64,000 bases of DNA from Hahella sp. HNIBRBA332 (GCF_030719035.1 NZ_CP132203.1:5164501-5228500), one strand, 5' to 3'. Shown: positions 33,655 through 43,619, numbered from the stretch's first letter. Notes: generated by a model not told the origin, from the letters alone. Program-made: numbers and translations.

Positions 33655-33680
33655 AAAAGACCGGCTTGCACCGGTCTTTC
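33655..33680. terminator. Hairpin between converging rsmD and desaturase genes
   Basis: AAAGACCGG (33656-33664) and CCGGTCTTT (33671-33679) form a 9-bp stem with a 6-base loop. The T-tract is short on both strands, so it may terminate both weakly. Confidence 0.7.
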
Positions 33681-33698
33681 TAGAGACATGTCAGGCCG

Positions 33699-34892
33699 CT
33701 ATCGCGCCCCTGCAGGCGCAGGGACCAAAGAGAAGGATTTCAGCCAGGCTGCAAATTCCTCCAAATGGCGCACGCCGCTTTGCTCCGCCTGATGACACCA
33801 TTCACGTAAAGCCGCGACCTTATCCTGATACTGCATACCAGGCTGACGCTTCCAGATCGCCTGCAGTTCTTTGCTCTTTTGATAGATCATCTGCAGGGTT
33901 TCATGTTTCGCCAACACTTCCTGCAACCGATGATGCTCTTGTGGGGGTATGAGCGACTCCTCCCGATACATCAGCTTGCGCACTTTCTGCAGCAATGTGC
34001 GTTCTTCCGGTGGAAGCTGCTGCTTGCGTTCCTTCAATAATGGAGCCAGCACCTTCTTACGATACTGCACCATCACCTGAAAGCGGTTGTTGGCGATGGC
34101 CATCAATGTATCCACGTCCAGCAACGCCTTACCGGGCACTTGGTGTGCGATAGGGCCGACAGGCTTGGCTTTCGCCAGGCGAAGGAACTCAAAAATCTTG
34201 ATCCACATCCAGCCAATATCAAACTCCCAGGGTTTAACGGAGAGTTTTGGCGAGTGGGGATAGGTATGATGATTGTTATGCAACTCTTCGCCGCCAATAA
34301 AAAAGCCCCAAGGAGAAATATTCCTGGCATTGTCAGTGCATTCAAAATTGCGGTAGCCGAAGAAGTGCGCAATCCCGTTGATAACGCCAGCGGCGAATAA
34401 CGGAATCCACATCATCTGCACCGCCCAGACTGTAATCCCCTTGGCGCCGAACAACAGCAGATCAATCACTGCCATAACGGTGATGCCAATCCAGTTGTAG
34501 GGTGCGTAAAGATTACGCTCCAACCAGTCTTCGGGGGTGCGTTGCCCGTAGCGCTTTAGAGTTTCTTCAGTAGCGCCAGCCTTATACAGCTCCGCGCCAC
34601 TCCAAAATACGGTTTTCAGCCCTTTTTTAACCGGGCTGTGCGGATCCTCTTCGGTCTCACACTTCGCATGATGTTTACGGTGTACAGCTGTCCACTCTTT
34701 CGTAATCATGCCTGTTGTCAGCCACAGCCAGAAACGGAAAAAATGTGCTAACGCCGGATGCAGATCGACTGAGTTATGAGCCGAATGACGGTGTAAGTAA
34801 ACAGTGACGCTCACAATGGTGATTTGCGTAAGAATCAGGGTCGCCAGGACGGTTTGCCAAGCAGTCAGCCCCAGCAGGCCTTCATACCACAT
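33699..34892 (-). CDS. Membrane fatty acid (acyl-CoA delta-9-type) desaturase
   Basis: The 397-residue membrane enzyme introduces a double bond into acyl chains using a di-iron centre. All three histidine boxes are visible: HRHSAH, VHRKHH and HNNHH. Two membrane-spanning pairs flank them. The start at 34892 (MWYEGLLGLTAW) has a GAGAG site; a start at 34952 would add 20 residues. The C-terminal 130 residues are a soluble helical region. The true substrate (phospholipid or acyl-CoA) is open. It converges on rsmD. Confidence 0.93.
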   Translation of the reverse strand: MWYEGLLGLTAWQTVLATLILTQITIVSVTVYLHRHSAHNSVDLHPALAHFFRFWLWLTTGMITKEWTAVHRKHHAKCETEEDPHSPVKKGLKTVFWSGAELYKAGATEETLKRYGQRTPEDWLERNLYAPYNWIGITVMAVIDLLLFGAKGITVWAVQMMWIPLFAAGVINGIAHFFGYRNFECTDNARNISPWGFFIGGEELHNNHHTYPHSPKLSVKPWEFDIGWMWIKIFEFLRLAKAKPVGPIAHQVPGKALLDVDTLMAIANNRFQVMVQYRKKVLAPLLKERKQQLPPEERTLLQKVRKLMYREESLIPPQEHHRLQEVLAKHETLQMIYQKSKELQAIWKRQPGMQYQDKVAALREWCHQAEQSGVRHLEEFAAWLKSFSLVPAPAGAR

Positions 34893-35207
34893 GTGGAAAT
34901 CTCTCTTGTTGTATCCCGAAATTTGAGCGTACAAGTGTACGCTAAACTTCACGCGCCCGCATATTAAAGTTTGTAAGAAATTGCTGGAAAACCGGTCTGA
35001 AACGGGACGATGTTCGCACTCTGCAAACAGCGATTACAAAGGCTAACTCAAGCTATCTCAGGGAAGTTCTCTATAGGATTTTCACAACCTCATGGTTAGA
35101 CTGTGATTTTTAGGCGGCGAGCGCTCAACGCTCCACCTTTTCCGTGGGGCATGGTCAAGCCGATAACTTTCACTCGCTTACCCAGTTCGAAGACAAAGGT
35201 TTACCCC

Positions 35208-36023
35208 GTGCCAGAATTACCTGAGGTGGAAACCACCCGCAGAGGCGTCGCGCCTCATATCACTGGACGCAAAATACTTAACGTAAATATTTATGAGCCG
35301 CGTCTGCGTTGGCCTGTGCCGGCGGACTTACCCGCCGCCGCAGAAGGTAAAACGGTCCAGGATGTCACACGTCGCGCCAAGTATCTGTTAATTAATCTGG
35401 GTGAGGACGAACTGCTCTTTCACTTAGGCATGTCCGGCAATCTGCGCATCGTGGCGCCGGAAACCCCGCGAATGAAGCATGATCATGTGGACATATTGCT
35501 TGAGGGCGACATCGCCTTGCGTTACAACGATCCGCGGCGTTTCGGCTGCCTATTGCTGCTACAACCGCCAGCGCATGAGCATCCCCTGCTAAGACATCTC
35601 GGACCAGAACCATTAGGCGACCAATTCAGCGGAGAGCTTCTGTATAAGTTGTCCCGACAGCGCAGGTCGCCGATAAAAACATTCCTGATGGACCAGGCCA
35701 TCGTGGTCGGCGTCGGCAATATTTATGCGAATGAGGCTCTGTTTCTGGCAGGCATTCGACCCACGCGGCCAGCGGGAGAAGTTAGTCTCAAACGTTATCA
35801 GGCTCTGGCGGAGGCGGTAAGAAAAGTACTAAGCGACGCCATCAACATGGGCGGCACCACTTTGCGGGATTTTGTAGGCGGCGACGGCAAGCCAGGTTAC
35901 TTTCAGCAAACACTGCGGGCTTATGGCCGAGGCGGACAGCCCTGCACCGTATGCAAAACAGAACTAAAAGAAATCAAATTAGGTCAACGGGCCAGCGTCT
36001 TCTGCCCCTCCTGCCAACGGTAG
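35208..36023 (+). CDS. mutM: Formamidopyrimidine-DNA glycosylase
   Basis: The 271-residue enzyme excises 8-oxoguanine and ring-opened purines. A GTG start at 35208 gives (M)PELPEVETTRRG, leaving Pro2, the catalytic nucleophile, and Glu3 in place, so longer upstream starts are rejected. The H2TH region IYANEALFLAGIRPTRPAG and the terminal zinc finger (CTVCKTEL...FCPSC) are present. It is monocistronic and divergent from the desaturase gene. Confidence 0.96.
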   Translation: MPELPEVETTRRGVAPHITGRKILNVNIYEPRLRWPVPADLPAAAEGKTVQDVTRRAKYLLINLGEDELLFHLGMSGNLRIVAPETPRMKHDHVDILLEGDIALRYNDPRRFGCLLLLQPPAHEHPLLRHLGPEPLGDQFSGELLYKLSRQRRSPIKTFLMDQAIVVGVGNIYANEALFLAGIRPTRPAGEVSLKRYQALAEAVRKVLSDAINMGGTTLRDFVGGDGKPGYFQQTLRAYGRGGQPCTVCKTELKEIKLGQRASVFCPSCQR

Positions 36024-36225
36024 GATAAGCCGGTCATCGCCTCAGGCGCCTGATGGGAGAATGTCACAAACTCGACAAAAGGCGTCGACAGGGGCGCGGC
36101 AAAGTTAGAAAATACACAAAATATTATTGCAAAACAGCTGATTCTTTTTTAGAAAGTTTTCAAAAGCCTGTTATATTTGTCTTAATAGATAGACTATTGG
36201 ATTTGTTAATTGGGAGAGTTCACCC

Positions 36226-36570
36226 ATGCGCCAGACGCTTGTTCGTTGGATTAGTATTGTTGTCGCCACTGCAGCTTTTATCATGCCTACTGCAGGATAC
36301 AGCGAAACCGTGGAGGAGAAGCCATCCGCGTTGGCCATGACCGGTGACGCTCTGTTCGCCCGTCCAGTGCTGTTCGGCATCACCGTCATCGGCTCTGTCG
36401 TCTATGTCGCTTCACTTCCCTTCTCTGCATTAGGTGGAAACGCTGGCGAAGCAGCGGAGACTTTGGTTATCGGCCCAGCCAAAACCACCTTCGTACGCTG
36501 CTTGGGCTGCACCCGGGTTGGCCGCAAAGAGAAAGTGGTGACTTTGGGCGACGAAAGCGCTCAAAACTAA
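36226..36570 (+). CDS. Small exported or membrane protein of unknown function
   Basis: The 114-residue protein has an N-terminal signal/membrane segment (RQTLVRWISIVVATAAFIMPTAGYS) and a second hydrophobic stretch (LFARPVLFGITVIGSVVYVASLPFSALGGNAGEAAETLVIGPAKTTFVR). That second block looks like a family found in pseudomonads as small 'multidrug transporter-like' hypothetical proteins, but one or two helices cannot transport anything alone. GGGAG lies about 12 bases before the ATG. A terminator follows. The function is unknown. Confidence 0.8.
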   Translation: MRQTLVRWISIVVATAAFIMPTAGYSETVEEKPSALAMTGDALFARPVLFGITVIGSVVYVASLPFSALGGNAGEAAETLVIGPAKTTFVRCLGCTRVGRKEKVVTLGDESAQN

Positions 36571-36594
36571 GTCGACAGACTACCTTTTAAACAC

Positions 36595-36625
36595 AAAAAG
36601 CCGGTATATGCCGGCTTTTTCGTTT
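36595..36625 (+). terminator. Intrinsic terminator after the 36226-36570 gene
   Basis: AAAAAGCCGG (36595-36604) and CCGGCTTTTT (36611-36620) form a 10-bp stem, followed by CGTTTT. It can serve cysQ on the other strand as well. Confidence 0.9.
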
Positions 36626-36659
36626 TAATCCCCATGCCTTTAAAGCAGGGCTTCAGCAT

Positions 36660-37493
36660 TTAGAGCACCAGCTCTTTCCATACCTCACCATCGTCTGCGA
36701 TAGCGTGAAAATGCGGGTTCAAGATGCTTTCTTTGCCGTTGTAGCGCAGGGGCTTGTATTCTGCGTCCACCATCACGCCGCCTGCGCCAAGCAGCACAGC
36801 GTGAGCCGCCGCGGTATCCCACTCGGATGTCGGAGCCAAACGGGGATACCAATCCGCTTTGCCTTCCGCCACCAGACAGATTTTCAGAGAGCTGCCAATG
36901 CTCTTGCGCTCCAGCTTCGCAAAACGCGCTTCTGCTTTATCCAGCATAGGCTGCAGCGCTTCGCCGCCATGACGACGGCTAGCCACCACCACGACCTCCG
37001 CTTCTGGATTCAATTTGCGGGCGGCGATCGCATGGGACGCGCCATTTTCCGCCAGGAATGCAGCCGCGTCGCCATCCAGACTCCAGCCATAATATAACTG
37101 GCTTCTCACAGGCACATACACCCAACCTGCTACTGGAAAGCCTTCATGAATCAACGCAATATTGACCGTGAACTCACCGTTTCTGCTGATAAACTCCTTG
37201 GTGCCGTCAAGCGGGTCAACCAGCCAATAGGTAGTCCATTGGCGACGCAACTCGTAATCCGGCAGAGTGGACTCTTCCGAAAGCACAGGAAACCCCTCCG
37301 GCATCTTACGCAGGCCCTCAGCAATAATTGCATGGGCTCTACGATCAGCCTGGGTCAATGGAGAGTCATCTTCTTTGGTGGTGATTTCAATGGATTCCGC
37401 TTTTTCGTATACATCGAGAATCGCTGCGCCGGCCGCATTCATAATCCCTTGAATTTCGGCATGCATACGCTCAATGGTGTTTTTATCTATCAT
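36660..37493 (-). CDS. cysQ: 3'(2'),5'-bisphosphate nucleotidase CysQ
   Basis: The 277-residue enzyme removes phosphate from 3'-phosphoadenosine-5'-phosphate, recycling the by-product of sulfate activation. It has the inositol monophosphatase family metal motifs: an SEES-type segment (VLSEESTLPD), DPLDGTKEF and WDTAAAHAVLLGAGG. The start at 37493 is chosen because AAGG lies five bases upstream; the reading frame extends to 37529. It is divergent from yrfG, the order nudE/cysQ-yrfG-hslR-hslO being common in the group. Confidence 0.94.
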   Translation of the reverse strand: MIDKNTIERMHAEIQGIMNAAGAAILDVYEKAESIEITTKEDDSPLTQADRRAHAIIAEGLRKMPEGFPVLSEESTLPDYELRRQWTTYWLVDPLDGTKEFISRNGEFTVNIALIHEGFPVAGWVYVPVRSQLYYGWSLDGDAAAFLAENGASHAIAARKLNPEAEVVVVASRRHGGEALQPMLDKAEARFAKLERKSIGSSLKICLVAEGKADWYPRLAPTSEWDTAAAHAVLLGAGGVMVDAEYKPLRYNGKESILNPHFHAIADDGEVWKELVL

Positions 37494-37608
37494 GTAACCT
37501 TGTCCTGATGGGAAGGGGGACGACGCCATCTTTGCGCGCGCCTGTCCTGTACTCTTTGAAAGAGTTACAATCTAACAGACTTACTCATGAAGTAAAGAAG
37601 GTTATTGC

Positions 37609-38286
37609 ATGCTGGATTGGAGCGCCATCGACACCATATTGCTTGATATGGATGGCACATTGCTGGACTTACATTTCGACAACTTTTTCTGGATGGAGCA
37701 CCTGCCAAAGCGCTTGGCGGAGCTTAAAGACCTTCATCCGGAAATCGTGAGCAAGGATCTGCTCGATAAAGTCCGCCAACTGCAAGGGCAGCTGAATTGG
37801 TACTGTCTCGACTATTGGAGTCGCGAGCTGGATGTGGATATCCCTACTCTAAAAGAGGAAATCCAACATCTTATTGGCTATCGTCCCTTTGTTGAGGAAT
37901 TTCTACAGGCAATGCGAGACAGCCATCACCGAGTGGTGATGGTGACCAACGCCCATCGCAAAAGCCTTGAGCTCAAGTTACGCCAAGTCGACCTGACGCC
38001 TTATTTCGACAACATTGTCAGCTCCCACGACTTTGGCGTTCCCAAAGAGGACGTTGCGTTCTGGAGCCTCTTGCAGGAGGTTGAGCCATTCCAACCAGAC
38101 AGAGCGATATTGATAGACGACAGTTTACCCGTATTACGCTCAGCCAAAGAATATGGCGTCGCGCACTTGCTCGCGGTATTGCACCCGGACAGTCAGCGCC
38201 CAGCACAAGAAGAGACGGAATTTAAGGGCATTCTGCACTTCGACCAGATTTTGCCTACCAACGTCTACGCCAACAGTAAAGTTTAG
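37609..38286 (+). CDS. yrfG: GMP/IMP nucleotidase YrfG (HAD family)
   Basis: The 225-residue HAD phosphatase has the catalytic DxD in LLDMDGTLLD, the cap region with FFWMEHLPKRLAEL, motif II VVMVTNAH, motif III lysine (FGVPKEDVAFW) and AILIDDSLPVLRSA. In E. coli the homologue dephosphorylates GMP and IMP. It is followed 13 bases later by hslR and then hslO, a common conserved block. Its assignment is by family and neighbourhood. Confidence 0.92.
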   Translation: MLDWSAIDTILLDMDGTLLDLHFDNFFWMEHLPKRLAELKDLHPEIVSKDLLDKVRQLQGQLNWYCLDYWSRELDVDIPTLKEEIQHLIGYRPFVEEFLQAMRDSHHRVVMVTNAHRKSLELKLRQVDLTPYFDNIVSSHDFGVPKEDVAFWSLLQEVEPFQPDRAILIDDSLPVLRSAKEYGVAHLLAVLHPDSQRPAQEETEFKGILHFDQILPTNVYANSKV

Positions 38287-38299
38287 AGACAGGTAATAA

Positions 38300-38713
38300 A
38301 TGAAGGAGCAGGCTTCAGCGACAGAACACAAAGTGCGGTTGGATAAGTGGTTATGGGCCGCACGCTTCTATAAAACCCGCACCCTCGCCAAAGAGGCTAT
38401 AGAAGGCGGCAGAGTGCACTATAATGGAGCCCGCGTTAAGCCCGGACGGGTAGTTGAAGCCGGAGCGGAGGTTACGCTTAAACAGGGCTGGTCGGAAAAG
38501 ACTGTGCTGGTATTGGATGTCTCCGAAAAACGCGGCCCGGCCCCCGTGGCGCAGAAGCTATATCAAGAAACGGAAGCCAGCGTCGAAAAACGCGAAAAAC
38601 TGGCTTGGCAGCAGAAACAGATTCAGGCGGCGCAATTGCCTCCGGCGCGCAGGCCGACCAAGAAGCAACGACGTATGATCCACCGCTTCAAAGAACAAGC
38701 TGAACACGATTAA
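38300..38713 (+). CDS. hslR: Ribosome-associated heat shock protein Hsp15
   Basis: The 137-residue S4-domain protein binds stalled 50S subunits with a peptidyl-tRNA and helps recycle them after heat shock. The S4 domain (VRLDKWLWAARFYKTRTLAKEAIEGGRVHYNGARVKPGRVVEAGAEVTL) is at the N-terminus and a basic tail (ARRPTKKQRRMIHRF) at the end. The context (between yrfG and hslO) is the usual heat-shock locus. Confidence 0.95.
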   Translation: MKEQASATEHKVRLDKWLWAARFYKTRTLAKEAIEGGRVHYNGARVKPGRVVEAGAEVTLKQGWSEKTVLVLDVSEKRGPAPVAQKLYQETEASVEKREKLAWQQKQIQAAQLPPARRPTKKQRRMIHRFKEQAEHD

Positions 38714-38743
38714 TATTGATTAGAGCAGGGTATTTCCTCACTC

Positions 38744-39601
38744 ATGAAAGCCGATTTACTGCAACGCTTTATTTTTGACGAACTGGACATCCGCGGCGAG
38801 CTGCTGGTATTGGAAAAAACCGTGCAGGACGCGCTGTCCCGCCATGATTATCCCCAAGCGATCCAGTCTTTATTAGGCCAGGCCTTAAGCGCAGGCCTGC
38901 TGCTGAGCGCGACGCTCAAAATAAAAGGCGACACCACCCTGCAGGCCACCGGCGAAGGCGAGTTACGCCTATTGATGGCGGAAGCGACCCATCGCCGCAC
39001 CGCCCGCGGCATCGCACGCTGGGAAGGCGCGCCGAACAGCGCGTCACTAAAGCAATTGCTGGGAAATCGCGCCGCTCTCGCGATAACCATTACGCCTCAA
39101 AACGGTCAGCGTTACCAAGGCATTGTACCCCTCTCTTCGGATTCACTTTCCGCCTGTCTGGAAGAATATTTTGAGCGCTCCGAGCAGTTGGCGACCAGAA
39201 TCTGGCTGTATGAGTCCAACGGTCGCTGGGGCGGACTGCTGCTACAACAGCTTCCCGCAGCCCGGGGCGGCGAGCACTCTGCTGAAAACTGGGAGCGTAT
39301 CGTTGCGCTTTCCGCCACATTAACGGCGGAAGAGTTATTCAGTTTACCTGCGGAAGAAGTGTTGCATCGCCTGTTCCACGAGGAATCCGTCAGAGTACTG
39401 CAGGAAGAGCCCGCCAGTTTCTGGTGCTCCTGCTCGGAAGAAAGAACCCTGGAAGTGGTTAAGTCACTGGGCCGCGAAGAGGCCTTCTCCATCCTGGATG
39501 AGAGCGGCGAAATAGAAATGAACTGCCAGTTTTGCCTGCAGCGCTATAGCTTTGGCCGCGAACGTATAGAGCAGTTATTCGACTCTCCCACCCTTCACTG
39601 A
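38744..39601 (+). CDS. hslO: Redox-regulated chaperone Hsp33
   Basis: The 285-residue chaperone is activated by oxidation through a C-terminal zinc centre. The four cysteines are visible as CSC (FWCSCSEERT) and CQFC (EMNCQFCLQRYSF). The N-terminal region has VQDALSRHDYPQAIQSLLGQALSAGLLL and the glycine-rich GNRAALAITITPQNGQRYQGIVPL. It is the third gene of yrfG-hslR-hslO. The next gene, pckA, is 230 bases away. Confidence 0.96.
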   Translation: MKADLLQRFIFDELDIRGELLVLEKTVQDALSRHDYPQAIQSLLGQALSAGLLLSATLKIKGDTTLQATGEGELRLLMAEATHRRTARGIARWEGAPNSASLKQLLGNRAALAITITPQNGQRYQGIVPLSSDSLSACLEEYFERSEQLATRIWLYESNGRWGGLLLQQLPAARGGEHSAENWERIVALSATLTAEELFSLPAEEVLHRLFHEESVRVLQEEPASFWCSCSEERTLEVVKSLGREEAFSILDESGEIEMNCQFCLQRYSFGRERIEQLFDSPTLH

Positions 39602-39831
39602 ACCTGACGCGCGCGCGAACCGTTTCGCGCACCCCGGCCAGCCCCCACAGGGCGGGCCGGAAACGCCCACAGGACTAGGCCTTACGCACACCCGGAAACT
39701 GTCGTCTTTTCAACCTGCTTTTGGCATAATAGCGCCCCTGTTTGCGATAACGCAGCGCGTCCCGAGCATAACAAAACCTAAAAGAACGGCGGCGTCTGCG
39801 CCTATGATTGTTATAATGAGGGCGAGGTTAA

Positions 39832-41367
39832 GTGAGCAATTTATATACAGATCTTAGTTCAGCCGAATTGGTTGAACAGTCTATTTGCCGTAAAGAAGGC
39901 CGTATGGCCGCCAACGGCTCCCTGGTGGTCAACACCGGAAAACGAACGGGACGCTCCCCAATGGATCGTTTCATCGTACAGGAGCCCAGCACTGCGGATG
40001 CAATCGACTGGGGCGCGATTAACCGCCCCTTCGATGCAGAGAAATTCGACGCACTTTGGGACCGCGTCGAAGACTACATCTCCACCCGCGACCGATTCGT
40101 TTCCCACCTGCACGTAGGCGCTGATCCCGAGCACTACTTACCTATCAAAGTCACTACCGAAACTGCCTGGCACAACCTGTTTGGCCGCAACCTGTTTATC
40201 CGCCCCGAGCGATACAATCCTGCGGACAAACAAGAATGGCAGGTAATGAACATTCCTGATTTCGTGTGCGAGCCTGAGCGCGACGGCACTAACAGCGACG
40301 GCGCAGTGATCATCAACTTTGCGCGCCGCAAAGTGCTGCTGGCTGGCATGCAGTACGCAGGCGAAATGAAGAAGGCGATGTTTTCCGTGCAAAACTTCCT
40401 GCTGCCGGAAAAAGATGTGCTGCCCATGCACTGCTCCGCCAATGTCGGTGAAGACGGTCAGACATGCCTGTTCTTCGGTTTGTCCGGCACCGGTAAAACC
40501 ACTCTGTCCGCTGACGAGTCACGTTTTCTGATCGGCGATGATGAGCACGGCTGGGGCCGCGGCACTGTTTTCAACGTGGAAGGCGGCTGTTACGCGAAGT
40601 GTATCGATCTAAGCCAGAAAAACGAGCCGGTTATCTGGAACGCTATTCGTTTTGGAGCCATCGTCGAGAACGTCGTCATTGACGATCAAGACCGTACGCC
40701 GGACTACACTGACGTATCTCTGACCGAAAACACCCGCTGCGCTTACCCGCTTGAGCACGTGGAAAAGCGCGTGCTGGAAAATCGCGCAGGCGAGCCATCC
40801 GCGATCGTCTTCCTGACTTGCGATATGACCGGCGTATTACCTCCCGTATCTATCCTGAGCAAAGAAGCCGCGGCTTATCACTTCCTGAGCGGCTATACCG
40901 CCCTGGTAGGCTCCACCGAGATGGGCTCCAGCTCCAAGCTGAAATCCACTTTCTCCACATGCTTCGGCGCACCGTTCTTCCCCCGCCCCGCAGGCGTTTA
41001 CGCAGAACTATTGATGAAGCGTATGGAAGAATTCGGCAGCAAGGTTTATCTGGTCAACACAGGCTGGACCGGCGGCTCCCACGGGGTAGGCAAGCGCTTC
41101 AGCATTCCTGTGACCCGCGCCATCATCAGCGCCATCCAAAGCGGTGAGCTGGCGGATGTCGAAACGGAGCACCTGGAAAAGCTGAACCTGACCGTTCCAA
41201 AAGAGCTGGAAGGCGTAGACAGCGTACTGCTGAACCCACGCAACACGTGGGCGGACAAAGAAGCTTACGACGCCAAGGCGCAAGATCTGATCCAGCAGTT
41301 CGTGGAAAACTTCAAAAAGTTCGATGTTTCCGACGCCATCCGCGCAGCGGGTCCTTCTCTGGATTAA
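39832..41367 (+). CDS. pckA: Phosphoenolpyruvate carboxykinase (ATP)
   Basis: The 511-residue enzyme converts oxaloacetate and ATP to PEP, the first step of gluconeogenesis. It has a GKRTGRSPMDRFIV start region, the kinase loop GLSGTGKTTLS (about 221-231), and the substrate signature LVGSTEMG. The start is a GTG at 39832, with GAGG seven bases upstream. A TATAAT at 39812-39817 lies so close that it cannot be the promoter of a full leader; another -10-like CATAAT is near 39724. A terminator follows the stop by 14 bases. Confidence 0.97.
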   Translation: MSNLYTDLSSAELVEQSICRKEGRMAANGSLVVNTGKRTGRSPMDRFIVQEPSTADAIDWGAINRPFDAEKFDALWDRVEDYISTRDRFVSHLHVGADPEHYLPIKVTTETAWHNLFGRNLFIRPERYNPADKQEWQVMNIPDFVCEPERDGTNSDGAVIINFARRKVLLAGMQYAGEMKKAMFSVQNFLLPEKDVLPMHCSANVGEDGQTCLFFGLSGTGKTTLSADESRFLIGDDEHGWGRGTVFNVEGGCYAKCIDLSQKNEPVIWNAIRFGAIVENVVIDDQDRTPDYTDVSLTENTRCAYPLEHVEKRVLENRAGEPSAIVFLTCDMTGVLPPVSILSKEAAAYHFLSGYTALVGSTEMGSSSKLKSTFSTCFGAPFFPRPAGVYAELLMKRMEEFGSKVYLVNTGWTGGSHGVGKRFSIPVTRAIISAIQSGELADVETEHLEKLNLTVPKELEGVDSVLLNPRNTWADKEAYDAKAQDLIQQFVENFKKFDVSDAIRAAGPSLD

Positions 41368-41381
41368 GCGACGGCTCTATC

Positions 41382-41409
41382 AAAAAACCCGGTTCGCCGG
41401 GTTTTTTTA
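41382..41409 (+). terminator. Intrinsic terminator of pckA
   Basis: AAAAAACCCGG, TTCG tetraloop and CCGGGTTTTTTT form a textbook terminator. A-run and T-run flank both sides, so it may also end the convergent TRAP transcript. Confidence 0.94.
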
Positions 41410-41444
41410 TGTCCGGAGTTTACCGTCAATCCATCAAAAACAAA

Positions 41445-43535
41445 CTAGCTCCATGCTTGATAAGCTAAAGGCCCGAAAGCCACGATGATCAATGCGCTGC
41501 CCAGCACCAACAGCGGCATCAGAATACGTTCATGGCGCTGATAGAAACTTCCCTCCTCCATTTGCGCCAAGCGGATTTCCTCCTCTCCAACTACTTGCCG
41601 GGTCAATAAGTGATTGAGCGCCACCGGCGGGCTTAAATAGCCCAATTCAAAGGCCACCAGGGTCACCATCCAGAAATGGACGGGATCGACGCCATTGTCA
41701 TAAGCGATTCTGGCGATGGTCGCGCTGACAAGTATCACCGCGCCATAAGGGTCCATCACCATCCCAATCACCACCAGTATCGCCACCAACATCAACATGA
41801 CCATCCAGACGCTGGCGAAGCTGTGCGGAAACACCTCCATCAGGCCAGAACGCTCTATCACGCCGCCCACACTGACGGAAAGCCCCATCAAGAATAATAA
41901 GGCGCCGATGTGAGTCGTCGTTTCATTCGTCGCTGAGCGCAATGCTTTCTCGAAGCCAGCTTGTTTTCCTTCTTCGGAAGATTCTTTTCTTCCCGCCACG
42001 CTCGGCCTTCGATAGCGCTCGTAAATCAGGATAGCCAGCATCATCACCGGCAATATACGCGGGGCGGTGAACTCATTGAGAGCAACGCCCAACCCCCAGG
42101 AATAAATCAGACCGACAGCACTGATCACCAGCACATAAGGGATAAGCGGTTTTAACGCCGCCAGCATCGCTGGCGCAGCAACGCGCACCGGAGCCAGAGC
42201 AATAGGGCTGCACCGATTCATGGTCATACTGAAGACAGCGAACAGCATCAGCGTCAATACGAACACTTTGCCGCCCCAGCCGAACAATTGATCCGTGGTC
42301 ACTTCCCGGTTCAAGTAGGCGATGATCACTACCAGCAGACAGGGACGCAGCACTACGCCGAGACTGCCGGAAATAGCGGTGGCCGCCAAGGCCAGTTGTC
42401 GGCGCGCTCCGGCCTTGCGTAGTTCAAGATAGATTACCGAGCCCGCCGCGATCACGAATATGCCCGAAGCGCCGGTATATGCTGTTGGTATGGCTGCGAC
42501 GGCAATCGCCACAAAGGCGAACATTTCCGGGGGCATCTTCCAAGGGTGGAATACGTTGAACACCAGGCTGGCGAGTCTCGTTTCCTTCAGCATCATGCCA
42601 ATCCAGACATATAACCCGACATTCAGGAACATGTCGGATAAGTCCATCATCTTATCCAGATAGATACCGACGCCTGCTACATGGCCTTCCAGCATGAAGT
42701 AGGTTCCAGATATCAGACACATGGTGGTATACAGCGGGACGCTCAATAACGCCCCGCCAAGACGCCCCCCTGGTTTGGCGTCATCCGGCGTTTTGATCAG
42801 CTGCCAGAGACTCATCAGGGTCAGAGCGCCGAAGCCAGACATCCACAATAGATGCAAAGCGTCCCGTTGCGGCGACTCGCCGCCATGAGCCAAACCAAGC
42901 TCGCGAAAAGACCAGGACGATGCAAACAGCATCGCGTTGGCGACCAGTTGCAAAACGGTGGAAACGCGGTGATCCAGCGTCGTCACCATAGGCCTCATGG
43001 CGATATGATGACGCCCCGCCGTCGCAGTGGCCGCGCAAATCAGCACCAGAATGACCAGAATAAAGCGCTGAGAAGTCAGACCGAACGCGATGACGTCCGC
43101 CACAAACAGCTCCCCCGCCCGGAACGCCCTCAGACCTGGGGTGATACGATCCTTGGTGGCCTCATAGCGCTGAAACTTCTCGACGCAAGCAGCTTTGGCG
43201 TTAAGTAAGGACGCGCGCAATGTCGCAGGGTCGACAGGATCTGGCTCGAACAGTCCCAAATCGTCTTCAGGGGCTTGCTGTTGCGCCATTAAACGCTGCA
43301 ACTCGGACTCAATATTGGGATCGGGATTACACTCTGGCGCTACCGGCTCTGTGCGTAGCTCGTAATATCCCGGCCAAATCGCCTGCCCCATTTGCAGAAT
43401 TTTATTGTGGATATCGCTGGCGGCGCCAAACGCCACCACCGCCGCCAAAAGCAGACAAACCGGAAATGATGAAAACCACTCCCGCTTGCTCCGGCCGAGG
43501 GTTACGCCGGACTCATAGGCTAGGGAACCATTCAT
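41445..43535 (-). CDS. Long TRAP-type permease, DctQ-like N-terminus fused to DctM
   Basis: The 696-residue permease probably imports an organic acid driven by a sodium gradient. Residues about 200-690 match the DctM large permease, with repeated membrane helices and motifs (AYTGASGIFVIAAGSVIYLELRKAGA; LFLMGLSVSVGGVIERSGLME; ATIARIAYDNGVDPVHFWMVTLVAFELGYLSPPVALNHL). The first 200 residues contain one helix, a soluble Asp/Pro-rich loop with Cys, then helices that could stand in for DctQ. It is followed on the same strand by no further transporter gene; the solute-binding protein gene is upstream. The substrate is unknown. Confidence 0.87.
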   Translation of the reverse strand: MNGSLAYESGVTLGRSKREWFSSFPVCLLLAAVVAFGAASDIHNKILQMGQAIWPGYYELRTEPVAPECNPDPNIESELQRLMAQQQAPEDDLGLFEPDPVDPATLRASLLNAKAACVEKFQRYEATKDRITPGLRAFRAGELFVADVIAFGLTSQRFILVILVLICAATATAGRHHIAMRPMVTTLDHRVSTVLQLVANAMLFASSWSFRELGLAHGGESPQRDALHLLWMSGFGALTLMSLWQLIKTPDDAKPGGRLGGALLSVPLYTTMCLISGTYFMLEGHVAGVGIYLDKMMDLSDMFLNVGLYVWIGMMLKETRLASLVFNVFHPWKMPPEMFAFVAIAVAAIPTAYTGASGIFVIAAGSVIYLELRKAGARRQLALAATAISGSLGVVLRPCLLVVIIAYLNREVTTDQLFGWGGKVFVLTLMLFAVFSMTMNRCSPIALAPVRVAAPAMLAALKPLIPYVLVISAVGLIYSWGLGVALNEFTAPRILPVMMLAILIYERYRRPSVAGRKESSEEGKQAGFEKALRSATNETTTHIGALLFLMGLSVSVGGVIERSGLMEVFPHSFASVWMVMLMLVAILVVIGMVMDPYGAVILVSATIARIAYDNGVDPVHFWMVTLVAFELGYLSPPVALNHLLTRQVVGEEEIRLAQMEEGSFYQRHERILMPLLVLGSALIIVAFGPLAYQAWS

Positions 43536-43619
43536 GATTTAGTGCAATCCAGATGATGTTCAAAGACCGCCCGTCAGCCTCCGGGCTCTGCGCCAAAGCC
43601 GGAACAACGCGATAACGGA

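Noticed and set aside
35103..35207. Upstream start of mutM
   Set aside because: It would bury the catalytic Pro that must be residue 2; the GTG at 35208 fits the family.
39812..39817. TATAAT as the pckA promoter
   Set aside because: It lies only 15 bases before the start codon, overlaps the ribosome-site region and has no -35 partner.
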